From: Hawksworthiomyces lignivorus
Taxonomy: Eukaryota > Ascomycota > Sordariomycetes > Ophiostomatales > Ophiostomataceae
Length of the DNA stretch: 64,000 nt
Direction of reading: 5' to 3'
Assembly: GCA_002917075.1 (NCBI GenBank)
Contig: NTMA01000035.1
Span: forward strand, 62,001 to 126,000
Shown here: positions 43,925 through 55,950 of the stretch, piece by piece
Layout of the letters: each line of letters begins with the position of its first letter
How positions within the stretch are numbered: the first letter of the stretch is position 1
Program-made: the position numbers and the translations under genes
Notes under the pieces: model-generated
What the model saw: the letters and a program-made list of their open reading frames with translations, nothing else
Told to the model about the DNA's origin: nothing
Database searches by the model: none

Positions 43925-45232
43925 ATGGACGACGACGATTTTGGAGCAGATGCCGATTTTCTAGCGGCCCTCGCTGCCTCTGACGTGGGCAAGACAGCCA
44001 ACAATTATGGCAACAGCAGCGGCGCTGCGGCACGGCCGCCAACCCAGCCGGTGCCGACCCGCATCCAGCAGCCGACGCCGCAGCGCGTGGCGCGTCCTGT
44101 TGGTGCCGGCGGAGGACTGGCCGGCGCGCCAGGCACACCCGGCCAGCCGCGCATCGTGCAGCCCACGCCACAGGCGCTGCCAGGCGGGCCTGGCAGTGCG
44201 GCGGCGGGGGCGGCGGGGGCGGGAGGCGGCGGCCGGCCGGCCGGCATACCGGCGTCGGGCTCGACGATCCTGGTGTCGCCGCGGCAAAAGGGCAACCCGC
44301 TGCTGGCGCAGCTGCGCACGGTACCGTGGGAGTACAGCGACGTGGTGGCGGACTACGTGCTGGGGGCGACGACGTGCGCGCTGTTCCTGAGCCTCAAGTA
44401 CCACCGGCTGCACCCCGAGTACATCTTTGCGCGGTTCCGGGGGCTGCAGGGCCGCTACCGGCTGCGCGTGCTGCTGGCCATGGTGGACATTGACAACCAT
44501 GAGGAGCCGCTGCGCGAGCTGGCCAAGACGTCCGTGGTCAACCAGGTCACGCTGGTGCTCTGCTGGTCCGCCGCCGAGGCCGCCCGCTACCTGGCACTCT
44601 ACAAGATGTTTGAGCACGCCACCGGCTTTGCCGCCATCCGCGGCCAGCACGGCGGCGCCGGCGCCGGCTACGCCGAGCGCCTCGTCCAGTTCGCCACCGT
44701 GCCGCGCGCCATACACAAGGCCGACGCCGTGGCGCTGGTCAGCGCCTTTGGCAGCCTGCGCCGCGCCGTGGCCGCCGGCCCGGAGCAGCTGGGGCTGGTC
44801 ACCGGCTGGGGTGAGCGCAAGGTGCAGGCCTGGCGGCGCGCCGTGGAGGCGCCCTTCCGCGTGCAGAAGGGGACGCGGCGGCGGCCGAAGAAGGCCCCCG
44901 CCGCTGCTACAAAAAAACCTGAGGGCGGCACAGAAGAGGAGATGGAAGAAATCGATGATGATGACGACGGGGATGCCGTCTTCAACAACAAGCTGGACCG
45001 GGCCATCCCCATCGGACGCGTGCCGCTGCGCGATATGCCAGGCCTGGTGGGCGGCGACGGCGGACGAACTGCAGCAACAACCGCATCAGAGAGACGAGAG
45101 GCATCGACACTACAGAAGACCACAGCTACAAGCAGCATACCTACGGAGGAGGCGGCCCCGCCACGGCCGCCAGAAGAGCAGCTAAGCGACGGAATAGCGG
45201 CGGCCTTGGCGCGGCTGCGGGAGAAGGGCTGA
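43925..45232 (+). CDS. rad10: DNA excision repair protein, ERCC1/Rad10/Swi10 family
   Basis: The non-catalytic partner of the XPF/Rad1 structure-specific endonuclease, acting in nucleotide excision repair, interstrand cross-link repair and single-strand annealing in the nucleus. Intronless, 435 aa. The N-terminus (1-105) is a low-complexity Gly/Ala/Pro-rich region with QPTPQ repeats. The central nuclease-like domain runs from about ILVSPRQKGNPLLAQLRTVP through EYSDVVADYVLGATTCALFL to LVLCWSAAEAARYLALYKMF. The tandem helix-hairpin-helix region follows (FATVPRAIHKADAVALVSAF and LGLVTGWGERKVQAWRRAVE). The C-terminal tail is acidic then Ala/Glu-rich, longer than in yeast or human. High GC and Ala/Gly richness are in line with the other housekeeping genes here. 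Confidence 0.95.
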   Translation: MDDDDFGADADFLAALAASDVGKTANNYGNSSGAAARPPTQPVPTRIQQPTPQRVARPVGAGGGLAGAPGTPGQPRIVQPTPQALPGGPGSAAAGAAGAGGGGRPAGIPASGSTILVSPRQKGNPLLAQLRTVPWEYSDVVADYVLGATTCALFLSLKYHRLHPEYIFARFRGLQGRYRLRVLLAMVDIDNHEEPLRELAKTSVVNQVTLVLCWSAAEAARYLALYKMFEHATGFAAIRGQHGGAGAGYAERLVQFATVPRAIHKADAVALVSAFGSLRRAVAAGPEQLGLVTGWGERKVQAWRRAVEAPFRVQKGTRRRPKKAPAAATKKPEGGTEEEMEEIDDDDDGDAVFNNKLDRAIPIGRVPLRDMPGLVGGDGGRTAATTASERREASTLQKTTATSSIPTEEAAPPRPPEEQLSDGIAAALARLREKG

Positions 45233-48103
45233 GGCAACAAATGGGAGAAACACCTTCGGGCCCACATGCGCTCTCACCGCTGCCCCGTGTAGTATTTTTT
45301 ATGTCATTGATATGCTATCAATGACCATCAAAACATTTTTTTGCATTTTCTGCGACGTTGTTTCTCCATGTTTCACTTAATCATGTGTATCCCACCAAGC
45401 TTATTATGATGAGCAGCGGTCACGGTCGCATCGGGCCCTCTCGATGTTTTTGAGGGAGGCGATCTTAACTTTGCAGTGCCTGCACAGTATCCGTATGTAG
45501 CGAAGAAATTCATTCATAGAGAAAGCCAGCCCGTGATTACGCAGTATGCCCTGTTGTCGGGTTGGAACGTCTCATTTGACGCGGATCTTAACCCTCCTTT
45601 TCAGGCCGACCCGGTGCTGTTGGCTGTTAGTCTTCGGGTGCCTTTGTGCCCTTTTCTTTCTTCCCCTTCTCTTTTTTCTGTTCTTTTTTTCCATCTTCGT
45701 CTCTTGTCTGAAATGTAAAAAGGGACAGATCAGCCGGAATAAGATGCCCCACCCACCCGTTCGGTACCTTGGAATAGATTAGACAGCTTTTTCTTAATCT
45801 ATTGCATTATTCTTCGATGCGAAGAAAAGCATACTCTTATCCATTGTAAACGCCAGACTGGAGAAGCTGCCGCATCTTGCTCTTACAATAAGCATGTGCC
45901 CTCGTTCTTGTGTATGTGCACTTGAGTCTATGTACATGCCTCGTGTGCATTGCCTCTGTCCCGTGGCTCATCCTGTCTATCATAATCAAAAGAAAGAAGG
46001 GCGACTGCAACACTGTTGCTTCCCTCCAAGGTTGCATGCGCGGGGATTATGACATCCTTCCCCGCAAAGGCAGCTTTGCCCTCCTCCCTTTCCTATTTCT
46101 GCGATCCAGGAACGATGTTTCCTCATGCGGACAGTTTTCGCACCGGAGACTTTGGTTCTTGCCCCTTCTTGGCCTGCATCTCGCATGCCAGATATGCAAG
46201 ATGTGTACGTAAGACGCGTTAAGTGGGTGGTGGGATGTCGGTTCCTTACCCGGCTGCTAAAAGGACGGCTGATCCTCCGGCGCCCGAGCCTCTCTCTCTC
46301 TCTCTCGCTCTCTGTATGGCTCTCTGGAGATGCTTTTCTTTTACTTGAATGTTAAATCGCGCTTACAGCGTACGGAGGGAATGAGAGAGAACTGCTTATC
46401 TGCGTAGATTGCCCCAAGTTTTTCTCTTAAATTAATAGTGCCTTTAATACCAACAACCCGTTCCTGCATTTGCTTCTCGGAGAGTCGTTCGGTTCCTCAT
46501 TTTATCCCCTACCCTCCGTTCCCTTTCCCGCTGTCCCTGCTTTTTGTTTCTCCCGTTGTATTTTCTGCGCATTCTGCGTCTTCTTCCATTACGTCGTGTC
46601 TTAACACCTCCTAAAAAAATCCCCAGATGATCTACATGTGCATCTCGAAACATCAACAAAGAAACATTTTTGCTCTTTTGCATTGCCAATCTCACGCGTC
46701 GGGCAGTCATTCGGTCCCCAGCCACGATCTGCCCATGTAAGTCGCAATTCGACGTCGATGTCAACTGCTATTTTAGGAAGTTCTCCGGTGTACCATGCCC
46801 AATCAACGCCTCGTGCCTGCTCAAACCACACATAATCACATACTCCCCCTTGCAGTCAGCATCATGCGTAGTGTACTGTACTGTTGTAGAAAACATGACA
46901 TTTCTCTTCCTACTTCCATTTCCTGTCTTTTTGGCGTATCGTCAGCACCTCCTCCCTATTTTTTTCTCCTCTCCTATTCTCATCTGCTCGTCATGATTCG
47001 CAACCAACACCAATGTAAGCTCGCATTTAGAGATGTCTCCAACAAACTCCTACTGGCTTTTCATTTGCATCTATGACTTTTTCTGCTTGTCAACTCTGTG
47101 ACCGCGATCTCGCCGCATGACTCGCCTAGTTTCGATTTTGTCTGTACTGTTGAGGTCGTCTTGACGTCGTACCATCCCTCACCATTCTTCATCATTAGAG
47201 CCTCGTGGTCTCCAACAACCAACAAACACCTACAGGCAATTTAAGCTTTTTTTCTTTTATTTATCACATGAGGGACAAGGGGTCCAGACTCCTTCCACGG
47301 CGGTACATAGTCGTAGCCAAGACAATTTCATTGATTGCCCAGCTGGATACATAGCCATATCGAACATTCCCGGCCATTTGCGGTTTTCCTGTTTGTCCTC
47401 GTCTTGTATTCACATCTTATTCCATGTCTTGTCAAGCACCAACTATGAATGTCGATATTTTTTCCGCGTGATCATTCATTCTTTTTCTTTCACCGTGTTT
47501 GCGCTTCAGTTCCTTGCCAGTGCAATGATGCTAAATCCTCCTGGATACCTGTAAAGTCTGCCCTTTTCCCCTGTTCTCGCGCTTTCTCTTGCATCTTTCT
47601 TTTCTCTGCCATCTACCTATTCCTCGCTCCAATTTCAGTCGCCGTGTTACCTTACTACTCCGCTCTCTCCGCCCTCCGGTGTATTCTCAACCGACCCGTC
47701 GTGTGCATCTAGGGTCTCCTCTTCTCCCGTATGCAATTTCCCCATTCCCAGGATTTACCAAGTCGCCTTAATCTACTATTTATATATACTCTGTCCCTTT
47801 TAATTCTATTTCCTTTCTTCCCCTTCCTCCCGCTCAGCCCGCCCGATTCTCTTATTTCATTTGACCTTTCATTTACTCTTTCCCCTTTCCCTCTTTCTCG
47901 AATCCAGTCTTTCTTTTTAGCTCTCTCTATTCTTTGTTTCCTCTTCCTTTTCCCTTGCCCGTATTCCGTTTTCGAGACTCGTGAAGAAGCGCCATTGGGT
48001 CTAAACCACTGTCCAAGATCGTACTTCCCATTGTGCGGCTTCCTTCTATTCCTTCTCCCCTTCTCTCACAAGGTCCAGTAATTGAAGGAAGTTATTCGTT
48101 ACA
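45233..48103. other. Long gene-free region with pyrimidine-rich plus strand
   Basis: 2.9 kb without a supportable protein gene. The plus strand becomes strongly C/T-rich, especially 47440-48080 just before the GH47 start, with a CT microsatellite at about 46290-46310. Pyrimidine-rich leaders are common near fungal transcription starts. Frames here are low-complexity Ser/Leu/Phe-rich and are not called. A long non-coding transcript is possible but unsupported. Confidence 0.5.
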
Positions 48104-49925
48104 ATGCGTTGGCATGACGGTGTCTTCAGCCTGTGCACATTCTGCACAGTTGTTCTTCCGGTAGCAGGGAGTCCAACACGTCGAGCCTCAAAGCCCGCTT
48201 ATGTGGCACACCCTGACCGTGTAGATGCGGTCAAGGCGGCTTTCCAGCGGAGTTGGGATGGCTACTACAAATATGCCTTTCCTCATGATTCCCTCAGACC
48301 CATCAGTAACAAATACCAAGATGACCGGTACGTTCTACTTCCAGCGTATCTGATATCGCTGAAATAAGCATCAGGAAAACATGCAATATTGACTCGTATG
48401 GTAGGAACGGATGGGGAGCAAGCGCAGTGGACGCATTATCGACAGCTCTTGTCATGGGCAATGGTCCTGCGATAAACCAGATCCTTGCCCATGTACAAAG
48501 CATCAATTTTGACAAGTCTGTCGGCGACATCTCACTATTTGAGACGACTATCCGCTATCTCGGTGGTCTCCTGTCGGGTATGGTTCTAGGATAACACACC
48601 TTGGAAGAGTGTGAAAACGACGAAACGTGGGATACTAATGATTTACCAGGCTACGATCTGCTTACTGGCCCGCTTAAGCAGTACGCTACAAACAAGACCT
48701 TGGTGGACTCCGTTTTAAGCCAGGCGAAGCATCTGGCAGACAATCTCAAAGTGGCATTTGACACGCCATCCGGCGTTCCTGACAACGATATCCTGTTTGA
48801 GCCGCCGCGTCGCAATGGGTCTCAAACCAATGGTCTTGCTACCATTGGGTCCCTGGTTTTGGAGTGGACACGCCTATCTGATCTGACGGGTAATCCGCAA
48901 TACGGTCAACTGGCCCAGAAAGGCGAAAGCTATCTTTTAGATCCACAGCCTAAAGCTCTGGCGGAGCCGTTTCCCGGGCTTGTTGGCACAAATGTCAATA
49001 TTACCAACGGCCAATTCTTAGATGGCAGTGGCGGCTGGGTCGGCGGCGATGATAGCTTCTACGAGTACCTCATCAAAATGTACCTCTACGACCCCAAGCG
49101 CTTTGCTAGCTACAAAGACCGCTGGGTTCTCGCTGTCGAGTCGACCATGAAATATCTCACTTCTCATCCGCTGTCGCGACCTGATATGACCTTCTTGGCT
49201 ATGTTCTCTGGGAAGACGCCGCTATTTATTTCTCAGCACTGTAGGTTTTGCCTCTACACAATATGACCCGGTTTTTTTTTTTTTACAAAAAAAAATAAAA
49301 AAAACTCCTACGAAAAAGCTAACACCTCTTAGTGGCATGTTTTGATGGCGGCAACATCATTCTCGGCGGCTTGACGCTGAACGAACCAAAGTATGTTGAA
49401 TTCGGCGTCAATTTGACGGCTTCTTGCCACGAGACGTACGTGGCCACTGTCACGGGCATTGGTCCGGAGACTTTCCAGTGGGAGGATAATGGCGGCCTAG
49501 CCAAGCCGGGCTCTACGAACAACGCAGCACCGCCGGCCAATCAGACAGATCTGTTCCAGAAGGGCGGGTTCTGGATCCAGGACGGCCAGTACGTGCTGCG
49601 GCCTGAGGTCATCGAGAGCTACTACTATGCCTATCGCGCCACGGGTGACAAGAAATACCAGGACTGGGCATGGGACGCCTTCCTAGCCATCAACAAGACG
49701 TGCGCCGCGGGCAGTGGCTACAGCTCCATCAACAACGTCGAGGCGGCCGGCGGCGGCAGCTTCCAGGACTTCCAGGAGAGCTTCTGGTTCGCTGAGGTGC
49801 TCAAGTACAGCTTCCTCATCCAGGCAGAAGACGCCGACTACCAGGTACAACCAGATCATACGAACCAATTCGTCTTCAACACAGAATGCCACCCGGTCCG
49901 GATTCCCGGCGGCGAGAAAGCATGA
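48104..49925 (+). CDS. GH47 class I alpha-1,2-mannosidase
   Basis: Trims alpha-1,2-linked mannose from N-glycans, in the secretory pathway or outside the cell. Four exons (48104-48327, 48405-48577, 48650-49240, 49333-49925) give 526 aa. Residues 1-22 ([18 protein letters not shown] at the core) form a signal peptide, matching the fungal secreted type. Motifs: [71 protein letters not shown] after the last splice, [37 protein letters not shown] and FNTECHP near the C-terminus, where the calcium-binding Thr lies. The family usually has NTEAHP. The long pyrimidine-rich region upstream is probably its leader and promoter. Confidence 0.95.
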
Positions 49926-50749
49926 AAGATGATGAGAGCTGGGACGAGGGCTCATATCAGCACAACACGGCCGTTGCAGGCCATGAATGAACAAATGGAA
50001 TAGGAATCAAGGGCAGGCCACACCATGTACATAAAACCAAGGTATATTGCATTGTAAAATTTGGAAATGGGTTTTCATGCCAAACATAACAAAACTCCGG
50101 CCACCGACAAGTCTTCTCCAAATCAGTTCACTGGCATGCGCGTGATTGAAAAGGCGTAGAACTCCCCCATCAAGTCTAGACCAAATTTTCAGACGACGAC
50201 ATGTCTGCTCTGCCGCTTGCTCCCAAACAAGGATAAATTGATTCCACATGGTATGCGAGCCTCCTATCCGGAGAAATAATTCCCAATGGAGATCCGACCA
50301 GACCCCCTATCGGCGCTTCAAAGTTGTGCATCTGGGATTACAAATCGCCATATGCATTACTAAAGATGGGTAGACTGGCGGTCTCTGCGTTCCACCGCCC
50401 GAAACGGCCGAGCATAGCAGCAGCTCGGGGCTCTCTTCTAGCACCCCACGCGAAGCTATCCCAGGAAAGCTGCTAAGGAATGACGTCTTTCGTTAGCTGA
50501 GAATCCCCAGATCGTTTCCGCACACCCTCCTTTCTGCGCATTACTCGCCATTGGAATACAACCCCCCAGCACACGACACGGGAGGCATTACAGATAGTGT
50601 GTAGGAGAAATTGACAATTGTGATTCTTTTACCTGCCCCCCCTTCTTCTCCCTCTCTGTCTCCCACACCAAGGAGGACCCCCCTTACTGATCACGCAACA
50701 ACAGAGGACCCAACCAGTAGGCACATCTACCGTGGAAAGGGACAAAGCA
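49926..50749. other. Intergenic region, GST promoter
   Basis: About 820 bp. The first part is the GH47 3' region. The last ~200 bp are C-rich and probably regulatory for the GST gene. No other gene seen. Confidence 0.5.
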
Positions 50750-50772
50750 ATGGCCGCCGCTCGTCTTGGCCC

Positions 50773-50780
50773 TTATATAA
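50773..50780 (+). promoter_or_regulatory. TATA-like element inside the possible long GST reading frame
   Basis: TATATAAT within CCTTATATAATACGCG, about 180 bp upstream of ATG 50960 and 23 bp downstream of ATG 50750. If used as a TATA box, transcripts would start after ATG 50750 and encode only the short GST form. Confidence 0.4.
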
Positions 50781-50959
50781 TACGCGGGAGACCGCCAGCT
50801 CCCCTCCTTAGCGGCCGTCTTTGTGCTCAATCAGCGTCACTGTTCCTCCGTTCCTCTTTCTCCACCACGCTTTCACCACTGCCTGCACAATCCCGCTCGC
50901 CTGCACTTAGACATTCGCTGCCCTTGCCACGTACACCCCGTTCTCTATATTCCACCAGC

Positions 50960-51880
50960 ATGGCCGACGAGCAGGCTCATGGCCTCAAGGCCACCAAGGG
51001 CATTGAGCTGCTGACGCAGGGTGAGTTCAGCCTGTGAAGCCCCCAGATGCCAGTTGAGAGCAGAGTGGGAGGCCAATTGGGGATCATTGCTGACACGCGC
51101 GCTGCAGGCACGCCCAACGGCTACAAGGCGTCGATCGTGCTCGAGGAGCTCAAGGCGGCGTACCCGGGCGAGGTCGAGTACACGTGGCAGGCGATCGACA
51201 TTGGCAAGAACGTGCAGAAGGAGCCGTGGTTCACGGCGGTAAACCCCAACGGCCGCATCCCCGCCATCGTGGACCACGACCGCGGCGGCCTGGCAGTGTT
51301 TGAGGGCTCCGCCATCCTGGCCTACCTGGCGCGCCGCTTCGACCGCGACTTTAAGCTGTCGTTTGACCCGGCCACCGAGCCCGCCGAGCTGGCCCGCGCC
51401 GAGTCGTGGATCGGCTGGCAGCACGGCGGCCTCGGCCCCATGCAGGGCCAGGCCAACCACTTCTTGCGCGCCGCCTTTGCCCAGCAGGACACCTACGCCG
51501 TGCAGCGCTACGTCGGCGAGGCCGAGCGCCTGTACGGCGTGCTCGAGGCCCACCTGGCCGACCGCGACTACGTGGCCGGCGCCGGCCGCGGCCGCTACAG
51601 CATCGCCGACATTGCGCTGCTGGGCTGGGCGTCCATTGCGCGCCTCAGCGGCGTCGACACGTCGCGCATCCCGCACGTCACCGCCTGGGTGGCGCGGTGC
51701 GTGGCCCGCCCGGCAACGGCCCGCGGGTTCACGGTGCCGCGGCCCAACCTGATGGCGGACAGCAACGAGGCGAAGCGGCTGGCTGATGGCGGCGAGGAGG
51801 CGCAGAAGAAGGAAGCTGACATACGGGCGTTCCTGGCCGCGGCGCAGAAGAAGCACAACTACAAGTACACGACGCCATGA
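50960..51880 (+). CDS. Glutathione S-transferase, Ure2/YfcG-like
   Basis: Two exons (50960-51020, 51108-51880) encode 277 aa. The splice completes GTPNGYKASIVLEELKA, the N-terminal thioredoxin-fold motif of Ure2p/YfcG-type GSTs, where Thr and Asn replace the usual Tyr/Ser/Cys catalytic residue. NPNGRIPAIVDHDRGGLAVF then EGSAILAYLARRF give the cis-Pro and glutathione-binding E-S region. The helical C-terminal domain includes YSIADIALLGWASIARL. Such proteins have glutathione-dependent disulfide reductase or peroxidase activity, usually cytosolic. An in-frame ATG at 50750 would add 70 residues rich in Arg, Ser and Leu (AAARLGPYIIRGRPPAPLL to RSLYSTS), resembling a mitochondrial presequence. Which start is used is open. 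Confidence 0.9.
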
Positions 51881-52555
51881 GGTAGAGAGTGACAAAGGTA
51901 GAAGAGCAGGAATTGCAAAAGTAATTAGGCCAGATCAAAAAGAAAAGTTAGAGAATAAAGAAAAATTCATCCATTCGTTACTGAAGTAAATTTTTGACAT
52001 AACACAAAAGGAGAAGACAAGACAAAATCAAAAGTCGTTACAAAAAAATCTGTCGTCATACATGATGGGGTTCTTTTTTAATGAATCTTTCCCTTTTTTC
52101 TTTCATCTTTTTTTTCTCTGTGACTGTTATGTAGCTCGCCAGTATTCCACGTCTGGGACTGAGCTGAAAAGACTAACCCAACGCCTTCCCGCCAACCAAA
52201 CCGACAGGGAAGAAAAACGCGTGAGATTTACATCCTGATAAAAAAAAAAGAAAAAAAAAAAGAAACCCCTGAAATACTTAAGGTGCTGGGCCCCCTTTCT
52301 CACTTCAAACGCCTTGCCCATCTTTCGGAACTGAAAGTACGGTCATTCCCAGTCGGGTTGGTTGGGCGGCGGCAAGGGAGGAAGGTATCTTCCAGAAAAG
52401 CGAATCTAGGTCGGACCGCGGGCATTTGCCATTCTATTCCGTCTGGTCAAAAGACGGCCCAACAAAGCTGGGGAGAGAGATACGCAACGCGAAGATAATG
52501 AAAGGAAAAGGCAAAAAGAAAAAAAAGAGGCAAGAGAAGAAAGCTCGCGCATTGT
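51881..52555. other. Convergent 3' intergenic region
   Basis: 675 bp between the GST and SR-protein stops. Contains A- and T-rich low-complexity stretches near 52070-52115 and 52235-52265. No gene seen. Confidence 0.55.
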
Positions 52556-54683
52556 TTACCAGTAGCGACGCTCGTAATCGCGTGGATAACCCCCGTCTCT
52601 GGGATAGCCGGCTTCCCGCGGAGGGAAGTCGCGTGGCGGCGGCGGACGATCATACGGACCACGGCCGGCGGCATACGGGTCGCTAGGAGGGTAGTCACGA
52701 CGGTACGGATCATCGTAACGGCGCGGAGGTGGAGGGTAGTCGTCCATGGGCACGCGGCGCGGCGGCGACGGATACCGCATGCGATCATCGTAGTAGTCGC
52801 GGCGAGGACTGCGGTCGCGGTAGTTGTCGCGGTAGCCAGGGCCGTCGCGGCGCGGGCTGTACCCGCCCCGCGGCGGGGGAGGGCCGCGACGATCGTAGTC
52901 GTCTCGTGGGGGCGGGTAGGGCCGGCGGCCCATTGGCGAGCGAGACCGACCGCGTCCATTGTATTGCGGAATGTCGGTGTGCGTCTGGTTCGGTTTGTGT
53001 CAGTGCGGCGGGTCGAACCTAGAAAGCGAGAGGCAGGTCGCAGTTTTGGGGGGAGGGGGGGAGAGGGGGGGGTATATGGCTTACGCTTGCTGTGCATGTA
53101 ACGATTTTTTCTCTGAATTCTGTGTTGTTAAGCTTCTCAATAGCAGTGGCAAGATCCTGGGCCGTCTCGAATTCAACGGAGCTGGGAACGTTCAGATTGT
53201 GAGCAACTTCGAAGGCAAGCTAGCGAGCAGCGGAAGGGAGGAAATCGATACGTACCCATCACCAGACCGGCTAGTCTCAGAGTAGACCACGTCCAATCCT
53301 GAGCGGCGAGCGAAGTCTTTTAGGTCCTATAGTTCCAGAGCCCGTGTAAGTTGCAAGTCCTGGAAAAGTATGGGCTGCTTGGTGTGTGCTTTTTTGGTGT
53401 CTTTGGTCTTCTGTTTCCTGCTTCTTTGCTGTAGAAAAAAAGGAGTCCTCCAGAGTTCCCATTTCCTGCGACAAAGCTAGGGGGCTGTAGCTTGTCTATC
53501 CAGGAACCGAATCAAACCAAAACCCAACCGGCAGGAAGCGAGGAAAAAGACAGTAGAGATGCAGGGAGATTGTGGAAACCAGCCAAGAGAGAGTCCGCTA
53601 CCAGAAGTGCCATTTTTACCAGTCTGCCAGCCCGCTAGTCGATCTCCAGAGTTGCCAAGGTGATGCGGAAGAGAGAGAGATGATGGAAGAGTCGGAGCTG
53701 TGATATAGACGGGGCTAAAAGCCAGGGCCATAACAGGAGAGAGAAGAGAGAGCAGGGCAAGCACGGCCAAGGAGAATAGTGACCGGTAAGGTGCTTGACC
53801 AGGCGGAGGAGGAACAACATGAAGAGCGGCAGAACGAAGTTGGCGGCTGTCTCGTGGCGCAGGATCTGGCTGCATAGGGACACTTCCAAAAGTGATTCTC
53901 CATCTAACCCTACAAAAACCATCTAGATCCATCCAGACCGGGCGAAGAAAGACACGCGGGGCGAGCGGGAGAGAGAAAGAAGAGACGGAAGAGAAAGAAG
54001 TGAACAGACCTGCCAGCTGGTATCGGTGGGAAGACCGGTTACGGCCATGCGATGTGCGGTGCGCCGCGGCCGGGGTGGCGCTCGCTCCTGGTGGTTGAAG
54101 TTGCTCTCGCGGTTGGTGCGGGCGCCTCGGGCAAACTGGACGGTGAGGCGCTCACCCATAAAGTTGGATCCATCTGAAAAAAGCGAGTAGGGCGAAAAGA
54201 AAGAGAGATGGAAGTTAGTACCTAGAAGAGTGTGTATATCTCGACGATCGCGGTTCATGGATCCCAACTAAACATACGGTAGGCTGGGGCAAGTTAGCAA
54301 GATGCAGATCCAAAAGTATCGCCACTGCGGACATGACGAGGGGTGGCTCATACCAGGCACAATATCACGGGCGTCCATCGCATCCTTATATTCGATGAAG
54401 CCAAAGCCGTTCATGAGCTTGATCTCCAGAATTTCACCGGTTCCATGTTTGTTGAAGTGGGCTTCGACGTCGGCCTTGGTAACTAGTGACAAGAAAGGGG
54501 AAGGTAAGCAAGACAGAGGAGCTAGCAAGAACACCCAGGCAAGCAAGGCACCAGCTGAAGTCACAAGGAGAACGCACCATTCCTTGGAAGGTTTCCCAGA
54601 TAGAGGCGTGTGTTGGAGACTTCGTTGGATGAAGGGTGGGACGGCGGCGGTCCCGTAGAAATGGGACCTGTTGTCGTGGACAT
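52556..54683 (-). CDS. SR-type splicing factor with two RRMs (Srp2/SRSF1-like)
   Basis: A nuclear mRNA-splicing and export factor, 331 aa, six exons (54683-54578, 54482-54354, 54173-54010, 53326-53256, 53181-53085, 52984-52556). RRM1 is assembled across splices: TRLYLGNLPRNVTKADVEAH with RNP2 LYLGNL, and NGFGFIEY as RNP1. RRM2 is a pseudo-RRM carrying SWQDLKD across the third intron, the invariant heptapeptide of SRSF1-type proteins. The C-terminal ~140 residues are Arg, Tyr, Pro, Asp and Gly-rich with RSRSP near 52940 and repeated YRDRSPRRDYYDD-like blocks, so RS/RGG mixed rather than a pure RS domain. The third intron is 683 nt (54009-53327), about ten times the local norm, and interrupts the SWQ|DLKD motif. 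Confidence 0.9.
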
Positions 54684-55560
54684 GGCGACAGGTGTGTGTG
54701 AACGTGATGATGAAGAGGTTTCGAGAAACAGTTCGAGATGCGGAGAATCGCAGAATCCAAGTCAACAACGAGTTCGATGAATGAGCAGTCCAGATGGAGC
54801 TTCTTTCGGGACGAGACCGTGACAAGAAAAACGGTAGCCAGAGAACAGGAAACAGAGAGTCGCCTACGAGTGTCGCAAACGAGAGTTGCGATCACTGCCT
54901 AGAGAAGTAGAAAAAAAAGAAAAGAAAAGAAAAAGAGGAGGGAGAAAGAGAGAGAGGGAGAGAAACGGCAAGAATGGTAGAGGCTTACAAGCAAAAGGCA
55001 AAGTGAAGCAAGAAGAAATAGGAAGCTAAATGCAAGTAGAGAAGATGTATGAAAACAGAGAGGAGACACAAGACCAAAAAGGCGCGTTTAAGCGGTGTGT
55101 TTGAGGAGCTTTCCCTGGGCAGTGGCTAGCTATAACGGGAGCAAAGCGGCTAGAGCGAAAGCAAGCCAAGCTATATTGGGAGCGATGATGGAGAGATCGG
55201 CGGTTGGCGCGACTGGCGATGCTGGGATTCTGAAGCGTTTTGGTGATGAAAAAATTTTGAAGTGTGATGAGAGAAAAAATGACAGAAGTGAAGGCAGAAA
55301 ATAGAAAAAGAGAAAATAAGGGATAAAAAAAAGAAAAAAGAAAAAAAAATTAGAAAGAAAATACGAACAAGGCGACAAAAGAGGAGAAACAGCAGACGAA
55401 TGAAGAATCAGCAGAGGATGGAAAGAACGATGTAGAATAGAAACCACCCCAGATATGATGTGTGATTGGGAAAGAAGGTGCCATGGGGGTCTTGTCAGGT
55501 CGGTCCTGTCAGGCGGCACGCCCAGTAACAGCTCAAGCCTTCTGGTTTACGGACTACTTT

Positions 55561-55687
55561 GCTGGGCTTGCTGGGCTTGCTGAGCTTGCTAGGCTTGCTG
55601 GACTTACTGGGCGTGATGGACGTGCTAGATGTGCTAGACATGCTTAGGCAAGATAGACGTGATGGGCGTGCTAAGCTTGCTGGCTTA
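55561..55687. repeat. Minisatellite, 9-bp degenerate unit
   Basis: About 14 tandem copies of gctgggctt, with increasing divergence along the array (gctgagctt, gctaggctt, gctggactt, gctagatgt). The 9-bp period keeps a reading frame open in both directions. Confidence 0.85.
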
Positions 55688-55950
55688 CTTCGTCGCAGCG
55701 CTGTTCCTTCCTCACCCACGCCGTATACAAATTTTTTTGCCAAGAAGGAGCGTTTTTGCCAGGGTCTCGTCACTTTTCCTTCTCGCTTGCCTATGGCTGA
55801 CCGTTCGCTTGGGGGGGAAGGCACGTTTGGGGGAGGGGCTGGTTGGGCAACGAGAAAAGTGGGGCTAAGCTGATGTGTGTGTGGACAGCCTCTTCGTTTC
55901 GACTCGCCGCCCAAAACTGGACCGAAGCGAACGAGGGAGCGCGGAAACGA

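Noticed and set aside
43961..45267. Several long frames opposite or alongside the ERCC1/Rad10 frame
   Set aside because: Ala/Arg-rich products of third-position GC bias; the Rad10 frame alone has recognisable domains.
53477..53932. Minus-strand frames inside the long third intron of the SR-protein gene
   Set aside because: They do not connect in phase to RRM2, whose next exon clearly begins at 53326 with DLKDFARR; the frames are low-complexity.
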